Part shown: positions 36,101 through 44,129 of the stretch, piece by piece
How positions within the stretch are numbered: position 1 is the first letter of the stretch
How the letters are laid out: the number at the start of each line of letters is the position of its first letter
DNA from: an uncultured Eubacteriales bacterium
GTDB lineage: Bacteria > Bacillota > Clostridia > Oscillospirales > CAG-272
NCBI GenBank assembly: GCA_934481515.1
Contig: CAKSPO010000003.1
Location: forward strand, 1 to 64,000
DNA: 64,000 bases
Direction of reading: 5' to 3'
The notes under the pieces: model-generated
Told to the model about the DNA's origin: nothing
Databases searched by the model: none
Seen by the model: the letters and a program-made list of their open reading frames with translations, nothing else
Translations under genes and position numbers: made by a program

Positions 36101-37340
36101 GCAGGCTCAGGAAACGGAGCAGCTGATTTCGGTTGCCGACGCATGGGGCGTGGCGTTCAATGCCGAGAAGACCATGAAAAACATTCTCAGCGCCATGCAG
36201 ATTGCCAACAATGGTGAGACCGGTTCCCGCGACTATATCAACAGCTACAAGAACTTCTTCAATTCCAATAAGGATCTTTCTTCCGAGGTAACCGCATTGC
36301 TCGCCGCCATCAAGAGCGGATACGAGACCAGCACCTCCGGTGTTGAGCTTGCCAAAAAGATCGCGGAGCTGGATGCATTCCTGCTTGCCGGCGGTTCCAA
36401 GGCAGATACCGGAGAGGATTCCGGAAACACTCCTGAGGAAGGAACCGACGCTCCGGCAACCACTGCCGGGGATGGAGTCGGGGACGGTTCTTCGACGGAA
36501 ACGCCCGGCGTGGATCGGGAACTGACGGACGAGGAGCGGGAGGAGCTGAAGAAAGCGCTTTCCGAAGAGGATCTGAAGCTTGCGAACGAAATGGAAGCCG
36601 AGATTGCTGCGCTGCAGTCTGCGGTTCGGAATTCTTACCGCGATAACGTCAGCGCATTGACCACGAAAATGGCTTCTCTGCGGGAATACACCACAAAGCT
36701 GATGTCCTACTCCGCAAAGATGCAGGCATGGCTCAAGGAGGCGCAGGATCTGTTGGTCAACCTGGACAAAGCCATTCAGCTGGTAGAGAATACACCGCTT
36801 TATGACGAGGATCCGGATACGCGTGCAAAGCTTTTGTCTGCAATGGAGGAGTACCGCGCACTTGCCGCAACGTACATGAGCAGTGTTCAGGCGCAATACA
36901 ATCTGAACAAATCCTATCTGGAAGAGGGCGGAAGAAATTACGTTCTGAAGGTTGCCTGCGACGAGATCCGGAAGCACTTTGTGAACGGCTTTGCAGAAGG
37001 CGGAATTTATGCCGCAAACTACGGAGCTTATGAAGAGCTTTTCCTGTCGCTTTGCGAGAACTTCATTTTCGACGAAGAGGACATTCTGAATGCCATCAAG
37101 ACGACGGACGATGACGACGGCAAGCAGGACGAAACCGTGACGGATACAAACGACCGGTATGTTGTCAACAACAATCGGATCGTTGCGGTAACCTACGGAG
37201 ACCGCAATGCTGCAACAGGCGAAAAAACGGCATACAAGACATTCGTCCTCAACTACAACACTTACGCCGTGCGTGTCACGTACAACAACATTACATATAC
37301 AATTCCGAGCGGCGGATATGTAGTGGTTCTTTACGATTGA
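33108..37340 (+). CDS. DUF5696-like giant secreted protein
   Basis: A 1410-residue protein with an N-terminal signal peptide (cleavage near EISAEDTV) and no lipobox or C-terminal anchor. The first ~600 residues are beta-rich. About 615-950 have alternating strands and helices with Asp/Tyr-rich turns (LGLYPDFDFAYF, LMADGGNAYTWAYMDHL), compatible with a TIM barrel as in glycoside hydrolases. About 980-1285 are helical, interrupted by an acidic Ser/Thr/Pro linker near 1105-1145. The end (KTFVLNYNTYAVRVTYNN) is a small beta domain. From memory this matches the DUF5696 family, which accompanies sugar ABC genes in Clostridia and Paenibacillus. It may process a glycan outside the cell, but no catalytic residue can be assigned. 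The start follows AGAGGAGG. Confidence 0.8.
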   Translation: MKSMKKIVATLLAVILTVSALSGLFVIEISAEDTVAELPKIADYPITVYRNPQEKLATMTKMLSRDGYELWIDKQSGEVATVETASGNILFSNPYDVAGSTGSVSTKGQLLSQIIINYTDNGMSKQLYSYADAACNDQINVQRIKNGVRVEYTIGREDGRKLVPIWIFGESYSKYIVEPMTAALNEGSVSQFQYDRFMNFWQTVDINKKSSAFQAQNILKYPALGEAYLYDENGIVYITEEDGSFYLNNRGEKVPQRRILHAFKTDQISISDKNWAETMIKTYCSDYSYEQMDADHEETGYVATDEQYPVFKMALEYSIDKNGMSVRLPCNGLRYDMTAYTLESVSILPYMGAGNNKNAGFVYTAKDLEGNETIEETVGYNFYPDGSGSLFDFDQLNTTSTTVVRGKVYGLDYAYHEISGVTYQKSIRYPVYGTVSSEVYYEYSYLDTVDKDTVLVSERVSHTVKTLEELKKELADKTLTTGKLENSIRVEQKGFLAMIESGDSLAEISTYHAGSLSSYSMMMNYFNPKPKDSYDISESISVTSSKTMTVVSDRKYTGSLALRYIMLCDKNVAAKAKETEPSYTYYDASWLGMAEAYRDYLCESGALSALTADEVEKDIPLYIESFGALETVETIATMPVNVMTPLTTFEDLMTMYTELSERGIKNINFKLTGFANGGMYATVPYRLKWEKSVGGSDGFRDLVQKADAINARGDGSHLGLYPDFDFAYFTNTSLFDGLSLKKDAVRTIDNRYTSYRQYSATRQSYTSFYQLAISPSRYDKFYTKLLSNYEEYGLRTMSVASLGNTLNSDFDEDDPYNREDSKENTVDALKEITGKGYRLMADGGNAYTWAYMDHLLNVDLDSSRYVKSSASIPFVGAVLHGYIQFAGTPLNKEGDTNYAILRALENGSGIYFVLSYRNTDKLKEDLYLSQNYSVRYDIWLEDVVKYYSKLNGLLRDVQTKAIIGHEFLVGERVLDLDELEADIAEKLKNAIREEDKKQQAQETEQLISVADAWGVAFNAEKTMKNILSAMQIANNGETGSRDYINSYKNFFNSNKDLSSEVTALLAAIKSGYETSTSGVELAKKIAELDAFLLAGGSKADTGEDSGNTPEEGTDAPATTAGDGVGDGSSTETPGVDRELTDEEREELKKALSEEDLKLANEMEAEIAALQSAVRNSYRDNVSALTTKMASLREYTTKLMSYSAKMQAWLKEAQDLLVNLDKAIQLVENTPLYDEDPDTRAKLLSAMEEYRALAATYMSSVQAQYNLNKSYLEEGGRNYVLKVACDEIRKHFVNGFAEGGIYAANYGAYEELFLSLCENFIFDEEDILNAIKTTDDDDGKQDETVTDTNDRYVVNNNRIVAVTYGDRNAATGEKTAYKTFVLNYNTYAVRVTYNNITYTIPSGGYVVVLYD

Positions 37341-37359
37341 GAAAGGAGGCAATCTACTT

Positions 37360-38325
37360 ATGACAAACGAGATCAATGCCGGCATGCCGGCAGCAGCCAA
37401 AAAGAAGAAAAAGAAAATTGCCTCCCTTGACAGACGCAAGGCGCGGGCGGGATGGTTCTTTGTCCTTCCGTTCATCATTGGATTTGTCATTATTTATATT
37501 CCGATGATTTTCCAGTCCATTCAGCTGAGCTTCAGTGAGATCATTTACGAAGGCGGCGATTACTACCTGAATTTTGTCGGATTCAAAAACTATCAGGATG
37601 CACTGTTCGTTGACCCGGAGTTCGTACAGACCCTGGTCAGCGGACTCAAGCAGCTGGCATTCGACATTCCCGCCATTCTGATTTTCTCTCTGTTCATGGC
37701 GGTAATGCTGAATCAGAAGGCAGCAGGAAGAGCGTTCTTCCGTTCCGTTTTCTTCATTCCCGTCATTCTTTCCACCGGTATTATGGAGACCATTGCCAAT
37801 GCCGATATTCTGAATGACTATATGGATGAGGGAAGTATAGATACGGGAGCCGGTACCAGCGCGGCGGATCAGTTGATTTCCACCATGGATATTGAGCGAT
37901 TGTTTGCCAATATGAAGGTCGGAACCGAGATTGTCACCTACGTTACCACCGCCATCAACAATATTTACGATATTGTCAACCGTTCCGGCGTGCAGATGCT
38001 GATTTTCCTTGCCGGTCTGCAGTCCATTTCTCCCGCGATTTACGAGTCGTGCAAGATTGACGGCGCAACCTCGTGGGAAACCTTCTGGAAGATTACCTTC
38101 CCGATGATCAGCCCGATGATTCTTGTCAACGGCGTTTATACCATCATTGACTCCTTCACCACCGAGAGCAATCAGGTTATGGTCTACGTCAAAAAGGTGT
38201 ACAGCGAATCCAGTGAGATGAGCACGGCAATGGCTTGGATCTATTTTCTGATCGTTATGCTGATTGTTGCGGCAATTGCGGGAATTCTCTCCGCGTTTGT
38301 CTTCTATCAGCGGAAGAATGACTAA
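37360..38325 (+). CDS. Sugar ABC transporter permease (MalF type), pair 2
   Basis: A 321-residue membrane protein with a very basic N-terminus (AAAKKKKKKIASLDRRK) and about six helices starting at WFFVLPFIIGFVIIYIPMIF. The EAA motif is ESCKIDGATSWETFWKITFP near residue 228. Between two helices it has a ~65-residue polar segment (NADILNDYMDEGSIDTGAG to IYDIVNRSG), longer than the loop usual for this family and probably extracellular. Preceded by AAAGGAGG. It is a second complete permease subunit in the same operon and not similar enough to pair 1 to be a recent copy. Confidence 0.93.
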   Translation: MTNEINAGMPAAAKKKKKKIASLDRRKARAGWFFVLPFIIGFVIIYIPMIFQSIQLSFSEIIYEGGDYYLNFVGFKNYQDALFVDPEFVQTLVSGLKQLAFDIPAILIFSLFMAVMLNQKAAGRAFFRSVFFIPVILSTGIMETIANADILNDYMDEGSIDTGAGTSAADQLISTMDIERLFANMKVGTEIVTYVTTAINNIYDIVNRSGVQMLIFLAGLQSISPAIYESCKIDGATSWETFWKITFPMISPMILVNGVYTIIDSFTTESNQVMVYVKKVYSESSEMSTAMAWIYFLIVMLIVAAIAGILSAFVFYQRKND

Positions 38326-38344
38326 GGAAGGAGGAATTTACCTG

Positions 38345-39604
38345 ATGAATACACCGAATGTTGAAAAGACGCCGACGATTCGGCGCGAGACCAAAAACAA
38401 GATCCGTGTCAATTTCGACCGCACACCGCTGTCGGAACGTCTGAAGGCGAAGTTCCTTTCCTTCTACTTTCTGCAAAAAGTAGTTCTGTGGATTTTCCGC
38501 ATGGTTCTGATGATCGGTATTTCCTATATCGTCATTTATCCCTTCCTGACGAAGATCGCCGGTTCCGTCATGGCGCCGGAGGATTTCGTGGATGTCACGG
38601 TTCGCCTGATTCCGAAGCACCTGTCCCTGGATATTTACCGCGGAATTATTACAGAGCTAGGATATTTTGAAGCCCTGCGGAATACCTTCCTGCTTTCTCT
38701 TTCCTGTGCCATCGTGCAAACTCTGATCTGCTCTCTGATCGGTTACGGATTTGCAAAGTTCAAGTTCCGCGGACGCAATCTGATCTTCCTTCTGGTCATG
38801 CTGACCATGATTATTCCGCACCAGACGCTGCAGCTTTCCATGTATATGGAATTCCGCTTCTTTGATGTACTCGGTATTGTCCGGTTGCTCAAGGGCGGCG
38901 GAATCGAATTCTTCGGACATAATATCAAGAATATCGGCGCTGTTGCAGAGGTGACGGACGAATTCGGCAGAGTGATTACAGAAGCACAGCCGGGCGTTCT
39001 CGCGGGCTTCTTCGAGAAGCTGAACGTTTTGCCGGATGCCATCCGCTGGGGAGAGCACGTTACGGCAAGCGGCATCACCGAGTATTCGGTAAATATGGAG
39101 CTGACGCAGCGCGGAATCGACCTGACCAATACCTATTTCCCGATGCTTCTTCTGTCGCTTGGCGGTCTGGCGTTCAAGAACGGATTGTACATCTTCCTTC
39201 TGCGCCAGTTCTTCCGCGGGATTCCGGACGAATTGGAAGAGTCTGCTTACATGGATGGCTGCGGAACCTTCCGTACCTTTGTGCAGATCATTCTCCCGCT
39301 GTCCATCCCGATGATGATTACGGTGTTCCTGTTCTCCTTCTGCTGGCAGTGGACGGATAACTTCTATACGCCTCTGCTGGTGAAGATCGGAAGCACAAGC
39401 AACACGAAATTCCTGATTGACCTGATAGACGCAACCAAGATCAGTGAGTTGACCAAGGCAATCAAGAATACGGATCAGACCCTCTATACCACTGCATTCC
39501 GGAACACGTGCGGTCTTTTGATTATCGCACCGCTGGTTGTTCTCTATGCCTTCTGCCAGAACTTCCTGGTACAGGGTATCGAGCACTCCGGTATTGCAAA
39601 CTGA
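38345..39604 (+). CDS. Carbohydrate ABC transporter permease (MalG type), pair 2, with large loop insertion
   Basis: A 419-residue permease, about 130 residues longer than usual. The extra length is a polar segment of roughly 90 residues after the helix ending FRFFDVLGIVRLL (GGGIEFFGHNIKNIGAVAEV onward to RGIDLTNTYF), probably on the outer face, plus a ~45-residue basic N-terminus. The EAA motif is EESAYMDGCGTFRTFVQIIL near residue 300. The start at MNTPNVEK has a strong AAGGAGG site. It is the last gene of the operon, closed by a GC-rich terminator. The loop could contact the binding protein or the DUF5696-like partner; that is inference. Confidence 0.92.
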   Translation: MNTPNVEKTPTIRRETKNKIRVNFDRTPLSERLKAKFLSFYFLQKVVLWIFRMVLMIGISYIVIYPFLTKIAGSVMAPEDFVDVTVRLIPKHLSLDIYRGIITELGYFEALRNTFLLSLSCAIVQTLICSLIGYGFAKFKFRGRNLIFLLVMLTMIIPHQTLQLSMYMEFRFFDVLGIVRLLKGGGIEFFGHNIKNIGAVAEVTDEFGRVITEAQPGVLAGFFEKLNVLPDAIRWGEHVTASGITEYSVNMELTQRGIDLTNTYFPMLLLSLGGLAFKNGLYIFLLRQFFRGIPDELEESAYMDGCGTFRTFVQIILPLSIPMMITVFLFSFCWQWTDNFYTPLLVKIGSTSNTKFLIDLIDATKISELTKAIKNTDQTLYTTAFRNTCGLLIIAPLVVLYAFCQNFLVQGIEHSGIAN

Positions 39605-39650
39605 TGGGGAACGGATTTCAGATTTCATCGTTTTCCCAAAGATCCGAAAA

Positions 39651-39679
39651 GGGGCGCCGCAAAAGCGGCGCCCCTTTTT
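39651..39679 (+). terminator. Terminator of the transport operon
   Basis: Perfect 10-bp stem GGGGCGCCGC-AAAA-GCGGCGCCCC followed by five T residues. Confidence 0.93.
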
Positions 39680-39785
39680 GTGAAAGAATCTGTAAACGGA
39701 AAAACGATTGGCTCCCATCGGTTTTCGGCGAAAACGCAGCCCGCCTCCGCTTTCTCAGGGGATAACATGGTTCCGGATCAAGGAA

Positions 39786-39823
39786 TATGCACCGCTAAGG
39801 TCAGACGCCCTTAGCGGTGCATA
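39786..39823. terminator. Convergent hairpin at the obg 3' end
   Basis: A 15-bp stem TATGCACCGCTAAGG / CCTTAGCGGTGCATA with an 8-nt loop directly after the obg stop codon. It is symmetric and probably serves both directions. Confidence 0.72.
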
Positions 39824-39826
39824 TAC

Positions 39827-41107
39827 TTATTTTACATAGTCAAATTCAAAGTCATAGATAGAAACCGTATGCCCATCCCGGCAGCCTTTTGCCTCCAATG
39901 CTTCAAAAACGCCGCTCTTTTGCAACACGCGCTGGAAGAAATTCAGGGATTCATAGTCGTCAAAGTTGATCTGTCCCATCAGATTTTTCAGCCATTCGCC
40001 TTCCACATAGAAGGTATCGTTTTCCCGGCGAATGATTGTTTCCTTTCCGCTTCCGGCAAAGGTATCTTCCGGCACTGTTTCCGCTTCGTAAATCTTCATC
40101 GGCGGGAGCTGTTTCAGCTTTTCGTCCACCAGCCGGATCATAGCGTCCACGCCCTCTCCGGTGGCGGCGGAAATATACAGGAGGTTCCACCCGTTTTTTC
40201 GCACAAAGGATTCAAAAGCGGGAATGTCTACGACCTCCCGATCCAGAGCATCGCATTTGTTTGCAAGAATGATCTGCGGGCGGGAGGCAAGCTCCTCGCT
40301 GTAGCGCGCCAACTCCCGGTTAATCTTCTGAATGTCCTCTATCGGATTCCGCCCCTCAAAACAGGAGATGTCCACCACGTGCAAAAGCAATCGGCAACGG
40401 TCGATGTGGCGGAGAAATTCGTGACCGAGTCCGGCTCCGTCTGCCGCGCCTTCAATCAGCCCCGGAATGTCGGCGGCGACAAATCCGCTGCCCTCTCCCG
40501 TCCGGACGACGCCGAGGTTCGGAGAAAGCGTTGTAAAGTGGTAGTCGGCGATTTTGGGCTTTGCAGAAGAGATGCGGGCGAGCAGAGAGGATTTTCCGAC
40601 ACTCGGATATCCGATGATGCCGACATCCGCCAGCATTTTCAGTTCCAGAAGCACTTCCTTTTCCTCGCCCTCCGTGCCGTTTTTTGCGAACATCGGAACC
40701 TGTCGGGTCGGTGTGGCAAAATGACGGTTTCCGAAGCCGCCGCGACCGCCGCGGCAGGCGATATAGTCGGCTCCGTCGTTCTCGGACATATCGTGGAGAA
40801 TCCGATTGGTTTCCGCATCTCGGATCAATGTTCCGGGGGGAACCGGAATGACAAGGTCGGGCGCCGTTGCGCCGTGAAATTTTGCGCCGCTTCCGTCGCC
40901 GCCGCGTGCCGCCGCAAATTTGCGCTTGTAGCGGAAGGCGAGAAGGGTATTGGAGCCGGGATCCACCCGGAATACAATATTTCCGCCGTGACCGCCGTCG
41001 CCGCCGTCGGGACCTCCTGCGGCAACGTACTTTTCCCGGCGGAAGGAGACGGCACCGTTTCCGCCGTCTCCTGCTTTGATATGAATTTTTACGTGATCAA
41101 TAAACAT
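39827..41107 (-). CDS. obg: Obg-family GTPase
   Basis: A 426-residue ribosome-associated GTPase. The glycine-rich Obg fold occupies residues 1-158 (GDGGNGAVSFRREK, GPDGGDGGHGGNI); the G domain follows with P-loop GYPSVGKSSLL near 165, switch-region DIPGLIEGA near 212 and NKCD near 282; the C-terminal OCT domain ends the protein. It is needed for large-subunit assembly and stress signalling. It follows der by 56 bp in the same minus-strand operon (DUF512 protein, der, obg), a set all linked to ribosome maturation. The start has GGAGG upstream. Confidence 0.97.
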   Translation of the reverse strand: MFIDHVKIHIKAGDGGNGAVSFRREKYVAAGGPDGGDGGHGGNIVFRVDPGSNTLLAFRYKRKFAAARGGDGSGAKFHGATAPDLVIPVPPGTLIRDAETNRILHDMSENDGADYIACRGGRGGFGNRHFATPTRQVPMFAKNGTEGEEKEVLLELKMLADVGIIGYPSVGKSSLLARISSAKPKIADYHFTTLSPNLGVVRTGEGSGFVAADIPGLIEGAADGAGLGHEFLRHIDRCRLLLHVVDISCFEGRNPIEDIQKINRELARYSEELASRPQIILANKCDALDREVVDIPAFESFVRKNGWNLLYISAATGEGVDAMIRLVDEKLKQLPPMKIYEAETVPEDTFAGSGKETIIRRENDTFYVEGEWLKNLMGQINFDDYESLNFFQRVLQKSGVFEALEAKGCRDGHTVSIYDFEFDYVK

Positions 41108-41163
41108 CCGAATACCTCCGATCCGACCGCCGGAATTTTGAGAAAAGCAACGCCGTGATTGCG

Positions 41164-42498
41164 TTAAGGGGTTGCGTCGTCTCCCTTCATGCGGATAATC
41201 AGTTTGATGGGCGTTCCGGAAAACCCGAAGGTTTCCCGGAGACAGTTTTCAATAAATCTTTGATAAGAAAAATGGAACAGCTCCACGTTGTTGCAGAAAA
41301 TCACAAATGTCGGAGGAGCCACTCCGATCTGTGTCATATAGTAAATTTTCAGACGGCGCCCCTTGTCGGACGGAGGCTGAACCCGGATCATCGCGTCGCC
41401 AAGCACATCATTCAGCATTCCGGTTGTTACCCGCATGACGGACTGCCCGTAGACGTAGGCAATGCGCTCAAACAGGGTGGAGACCCGCTGACCGGTCTTT
41501 GCCGAGAGATAGAGGATCGGAGCATAGGGCATGTAAGCCAGTGCGGTTCGGATCCTGTTGTTGAACTCATTGACCGTGGAATTGTCCTTTTCGATCAGAT
41601 CCCACTTGTTGACCACGATAATCACCGCTTTTCCGGCGTCGTGCGCGATGCCGGCGATTTTAGTATCCTGGTCGGTGATTCCGGTGGAAGCGTCGATCAT
41701 CAAAAGACACACATCCGCGCGTTCCACTGCCATGTGCGCGCGGAGCACGCTGAAATGCTCAATCTTGTCGTCAATTTTCGACTGTCGGCGGATTCCGGCT
41801 GTATCAATGAAGGTGAACTTTCCGTATTCGTTTTCCAGTTGTGTGTCCACGGCATCCCGCGTGGTTCCGGCGATGTCGGAAACGATCAGGCGATCCTCAC
41901 CGATCAGGCGATTGATGATGGAGGATTTTCCGGCATTCGGCTTTCCGATCACGGCGACATGAATGCTGTCGTCATCCTCATCTCCGTCCTGCCAGTCGGT
42001 AAGCTGTTCCATGCAGGCATCCAAAAGGTCGCCGGAGCCGCTTCCGTGAATGCTGGAAACGCCGATAGGATCCTCGGAAAAACCAAGCTCATAAAATTCG
42101 TAAAATTCTGCCGGAGGTTCTCCGATGCGGTCACATTTGTTGACGCAGGGGATGACCGGTTTTCCGCTTTTTTTCAGCATGACGGCAATTTCCCGGTCGT
42201 CGGCGGTCAACCCAGTCCGGACATCGCACATGAAAATAATCACGTCGGCGGTGTCAATGGCAATCTGCGCCTGCAGGCGCATCTGACGCAGAATCACGTC
42301 ATTCGTTTTCGGCTCAATGCCGCCGGTGTCAATCAGCACCAGCTTTTTGCCGCGCCATTCGGTTTCGCCGTAAATCCGGTCGCGGGTGACGCCCGGCGTG
42401 TCCTCCACAATGGAGCGGCGCTCTCCGATCAGTTTATTGAAAAGGGTGCTTTTGCCGACATTCGGGCGGCCGACAATGGCAATCACAGGTTTTGACAT
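41164..42498 (-). CDS. der: Ribosome assembly GTPase Der (EngA)
   Basis: A 444-residue protein with two tandem G domains: the first P-loop GRPNVGKSTLFNKL near residue 10, the second GKPNAGKSSIINRL near 185, each with its own NKxD motif (NKCD and NKWD), and a C-terminal KH-like domain. Der is essential for 50S subunit biogenesis. I chose MSKPVIAIVG as start because AAAGGATG precedes it; an upstream ATG at 42564 lies inside the preceding gene. It sits 25 bp after the DUF512 gene. Confidence 0.97.
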   Translation of the reverse strand: MSKPVIAIVGRPNVGKSTLFNKLIGERRSIVEDTPGVTRDRIYGETEWRGKKLVLIDTGGIEPKTNDVILRQMRLQAQIAIDTADVIIFMCDVRTGLTADDREIAVMLKKSGKPVIPCVNKCDRIGEPPAEFYEFYELGFSEDPIGVSSIHGSGSGDLLDACMEQLTDWQDGDEDDDSIHVAVIGKPNAGKSSIINRLIGEDRLIVSDIAGTTRDAVDTQLENEYGKFTFIDTAGIRRQSKIDDKIEHFSVLRAHMAVERADVCLLMIDASTGITDQDTKIAGIAHDAGKAVIIVVNKWDLIEKDNSTVNEFNNRIRTALAYMPYAPILYLSAKTGQRVSTLFERIAYVYGQSVMRVTTGMLNDVLGDAMIRVQPPSDKGRRLKIYYMTQIGVAPPTFVIFCNNVELFHFSYQRFIENCLRETFGFSGTPIKLIIRMKGDDATP

Positions 42499-42523
42499 GG
42501 TACATCCTTTCTTTATGAAGCGC

Positions 42524-43834
42524 TCAGACCCCCAGAATGTTCCGGACCAGCTCGGCACCGTCATTGTGCGAGGGGCGAACCGGAACGCTGAGACGCTCGG
42601 AAAGCGTCTTTGGGGTCATATCGTCTAAGAAAACATCTCCGTCTGCCCGGAGCATGACCGCAGGGAAGAGAAGTTCGTCACCGAGCTCCTTTCCAAGGAG
42701 CTGTTCGGAAACGTCCTTTCCGGTCAGAAGCCCGGCGACGGTGATGGACTCTCCGAAAAAGCGGTTGATGATCCGGTAAACGTGCACCGTCAGTCCGGGA
42801 ACGCGGGCAGCAAGCGTTTTTGCGAGCTTGCAGATATGGTCGAATGCCGCGACGCCGGTTGCGATGGAAACGGTGCGGGGCGCGTGAAACTGCGGAAGCC
42901 AGTCGTCGAGAAACTCCAGCTCCGCGCAGAATTCGGATTCCAGAGAGGTCAGCATGCCGACCCCGTTTTCAATCTGGGAGTAGTCCTCGTAATATTCCTC
43001 CGGCGGCATCGGAAGCCCGGCGCGGAGATAGAACTCATCCGAGCAATAGAACAGTCGCGTTCCGTATTTTGCAAGACATTCCTCTCCGACCGCGTTGACC
43101 TGCCGGATGACGGCGGCGCAGTCCTCCGGGGTAAACGGTTCCAGCGGAAAGAGTTTTTCACGGTAGCGCGTCAGTCCGACCGGGACAATGGAGCAGGAGC
43201 GCAGTGCCGGATAGTACCCGACCAGATCCCGGAGCGATCTCTCCAGCTCCGCACCGTCGTTGAGATTCTTGCACAGGACAATCTGTGCACAAAGCGCGAT
43301 TCCGGCGTCCGCCATCTGCCGCAGATAGGCAAGCACCTCACCCGCGTGCTTGTTTTTCATCATCCGCACACGAAGCTCCGGGTTTGTGGTATGAACGGAG
43401 ACGTTCACGGGAGAGATGTGCATGGCGATGATGCGGTCGATGTCTGCCTGCTTCAGATTGGTGAGGGTCACATAGTTGCCGTGGAGGAACGAAAGCCGGT
43501 CGTCATCGTCCTTGAAGTAGAGACTTGCCCGCATTCCGGGAGGCAATTGGTCGATAAAGCAGAAGACGCAGTGGTTTTCGCAGGAGTGCTTCCGGTCCAT
43601 CAGCGGCGTTTCAAATTCCAGCCCGATGTCGTCGGCTTCTCCTTTGGTAAAGCGGACGGAGTAGGGCGCTTCCCCGCAGGACAGCTCCAGAGCAATGCTC
43701 TTCTCGGCAAGATAGAACCGGTAGTCCAGGACGTCGTGAATCTCATGACCGTTGATGGAGACCAACGTGTCGCCGCCGTGGATTCCGACGGATTCGCCGA
43801 TGCTTCCCGGCAAAACCGCTAAAATGCGAACCAT
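42524..43834 (-). CDS. DUF512 radical-SAM protein with PDZ-like domain
   Basis: A 436-residue protein. The N-terminal ~65 residues are PDZ-like (GESVGIHGGDTLVSINGHEI). A Cys cluster CENHCVFCFIDQLP near residue 82 fits radical-SAM 4Fe-4S binding, with CX3CX2C spacing as usual. The C-terminal DUF512 domain has GVAAFDHICKLA and ends NDGAELVRNILGV. Its reaction is not known to me; its frequent place upstream of der in Clostridia suggests a link with ribosome or tRNA maturation (inference). It is first in the operon, with a consensus-like promoter 45-70 bp upstream. The start MVRILAVLPGS follows AGGAGG. Confidence 0.9.
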   Translation of the reverse strand: MVRILAVLPGSIGESVGIHGGDTLVSINGHEIHDVLDYRFYLAEKSIALELSCGEAPYSVRFTKGEADDIGLEFETPLMDRKHSCENHCVFCFIDQLPPGMRASLYFKDDDDRLSFLHGNYVTLTNLKQADIDRIIAMHISPVNVSVHTTNPELRVRMMKNKHAGEVLAYLRQMADAGIALCAQIVLCKNLNDGAELERSLRDLVGYYPALRSCSIVPVGLTRYREKLFPLEPFTPEDCAAVIRQVNAVGEECLAKYGTRLFYCSDEFYLRAGLPMPPEEYYEDYSQIENGVGMLTSLESEFCAELEFLDDWLPQFHAPRTVSIATGVAAFDHICKLAKTLAARVPGLTVHVYRIINRFFGESITVAGLLTGKDVSEQLLGKELGDELLFPAVMLRADGDVFLDDMTPKTLSERLSVPVRPSHNDGAELVRNILGV

Positions 43835-43877
43835 CTCTCCGCCTCCTTCCTGCATTCAGAATTCCCTATAACACTTT

Positions 43878-43906
43878 ATTGTACCATAATCAGAGAAAAA
43901 AGTCAA
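43878..43906 (-). promoter_or_regulatory. Promoter of the DUF512-der-obg operon
   Basis: On the minus strand TTGACT (43906-43901), 17 bp, TACAAT (43883-43878). Confidence 0.82.
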
Positions 43907-43996
43907 CGACCGGGAAAAAAATATTCGCCGGGAAGCGAAAACAGAGGGCACTTTTGAAGAAAACCCGGGAAAATTCCGGCAAAAGTCTTTTTCCTG

Positions 43997-44025
43997 TTGA
44001 CATCTTTTGCATTTTATGCTATTAT
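43997..44025 (+). promoter_or_regulatory. Promoter of the marR-exporter operon
   Basis: TTGACA (43997-44002), 17 bp, TATTAT (44020-44025), reading towards the MarR gene. Confidence 0.83.
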
Positions 44026-44026
44026 G

Positions 44027-44051
44027 AAGGTACCTTAATTTAAGGTGCCTT
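44027..44051 (+). promoter_or_regulatory. Probable MarR operator
   Basis: Two adjacent near-palindromes, AAGGTACCTT and AAGGTGCCTT, separated by AATTT. Together they form a 10-1-10 inverted repeat (44029-44049, one mismatch). It begins one base after the -10 box, covering the transcription start, so a bound MarR-type regulator would block its own operon. Confidence 0.75.
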
Positions 44052-44129
44052 ATTTTTTGCATATGGTTTCGGACAGTTTTTTCAGGCAATATGGGTTCGG
44101 TTTTTTATTGGTCGGGAAGGAGAACGGAT

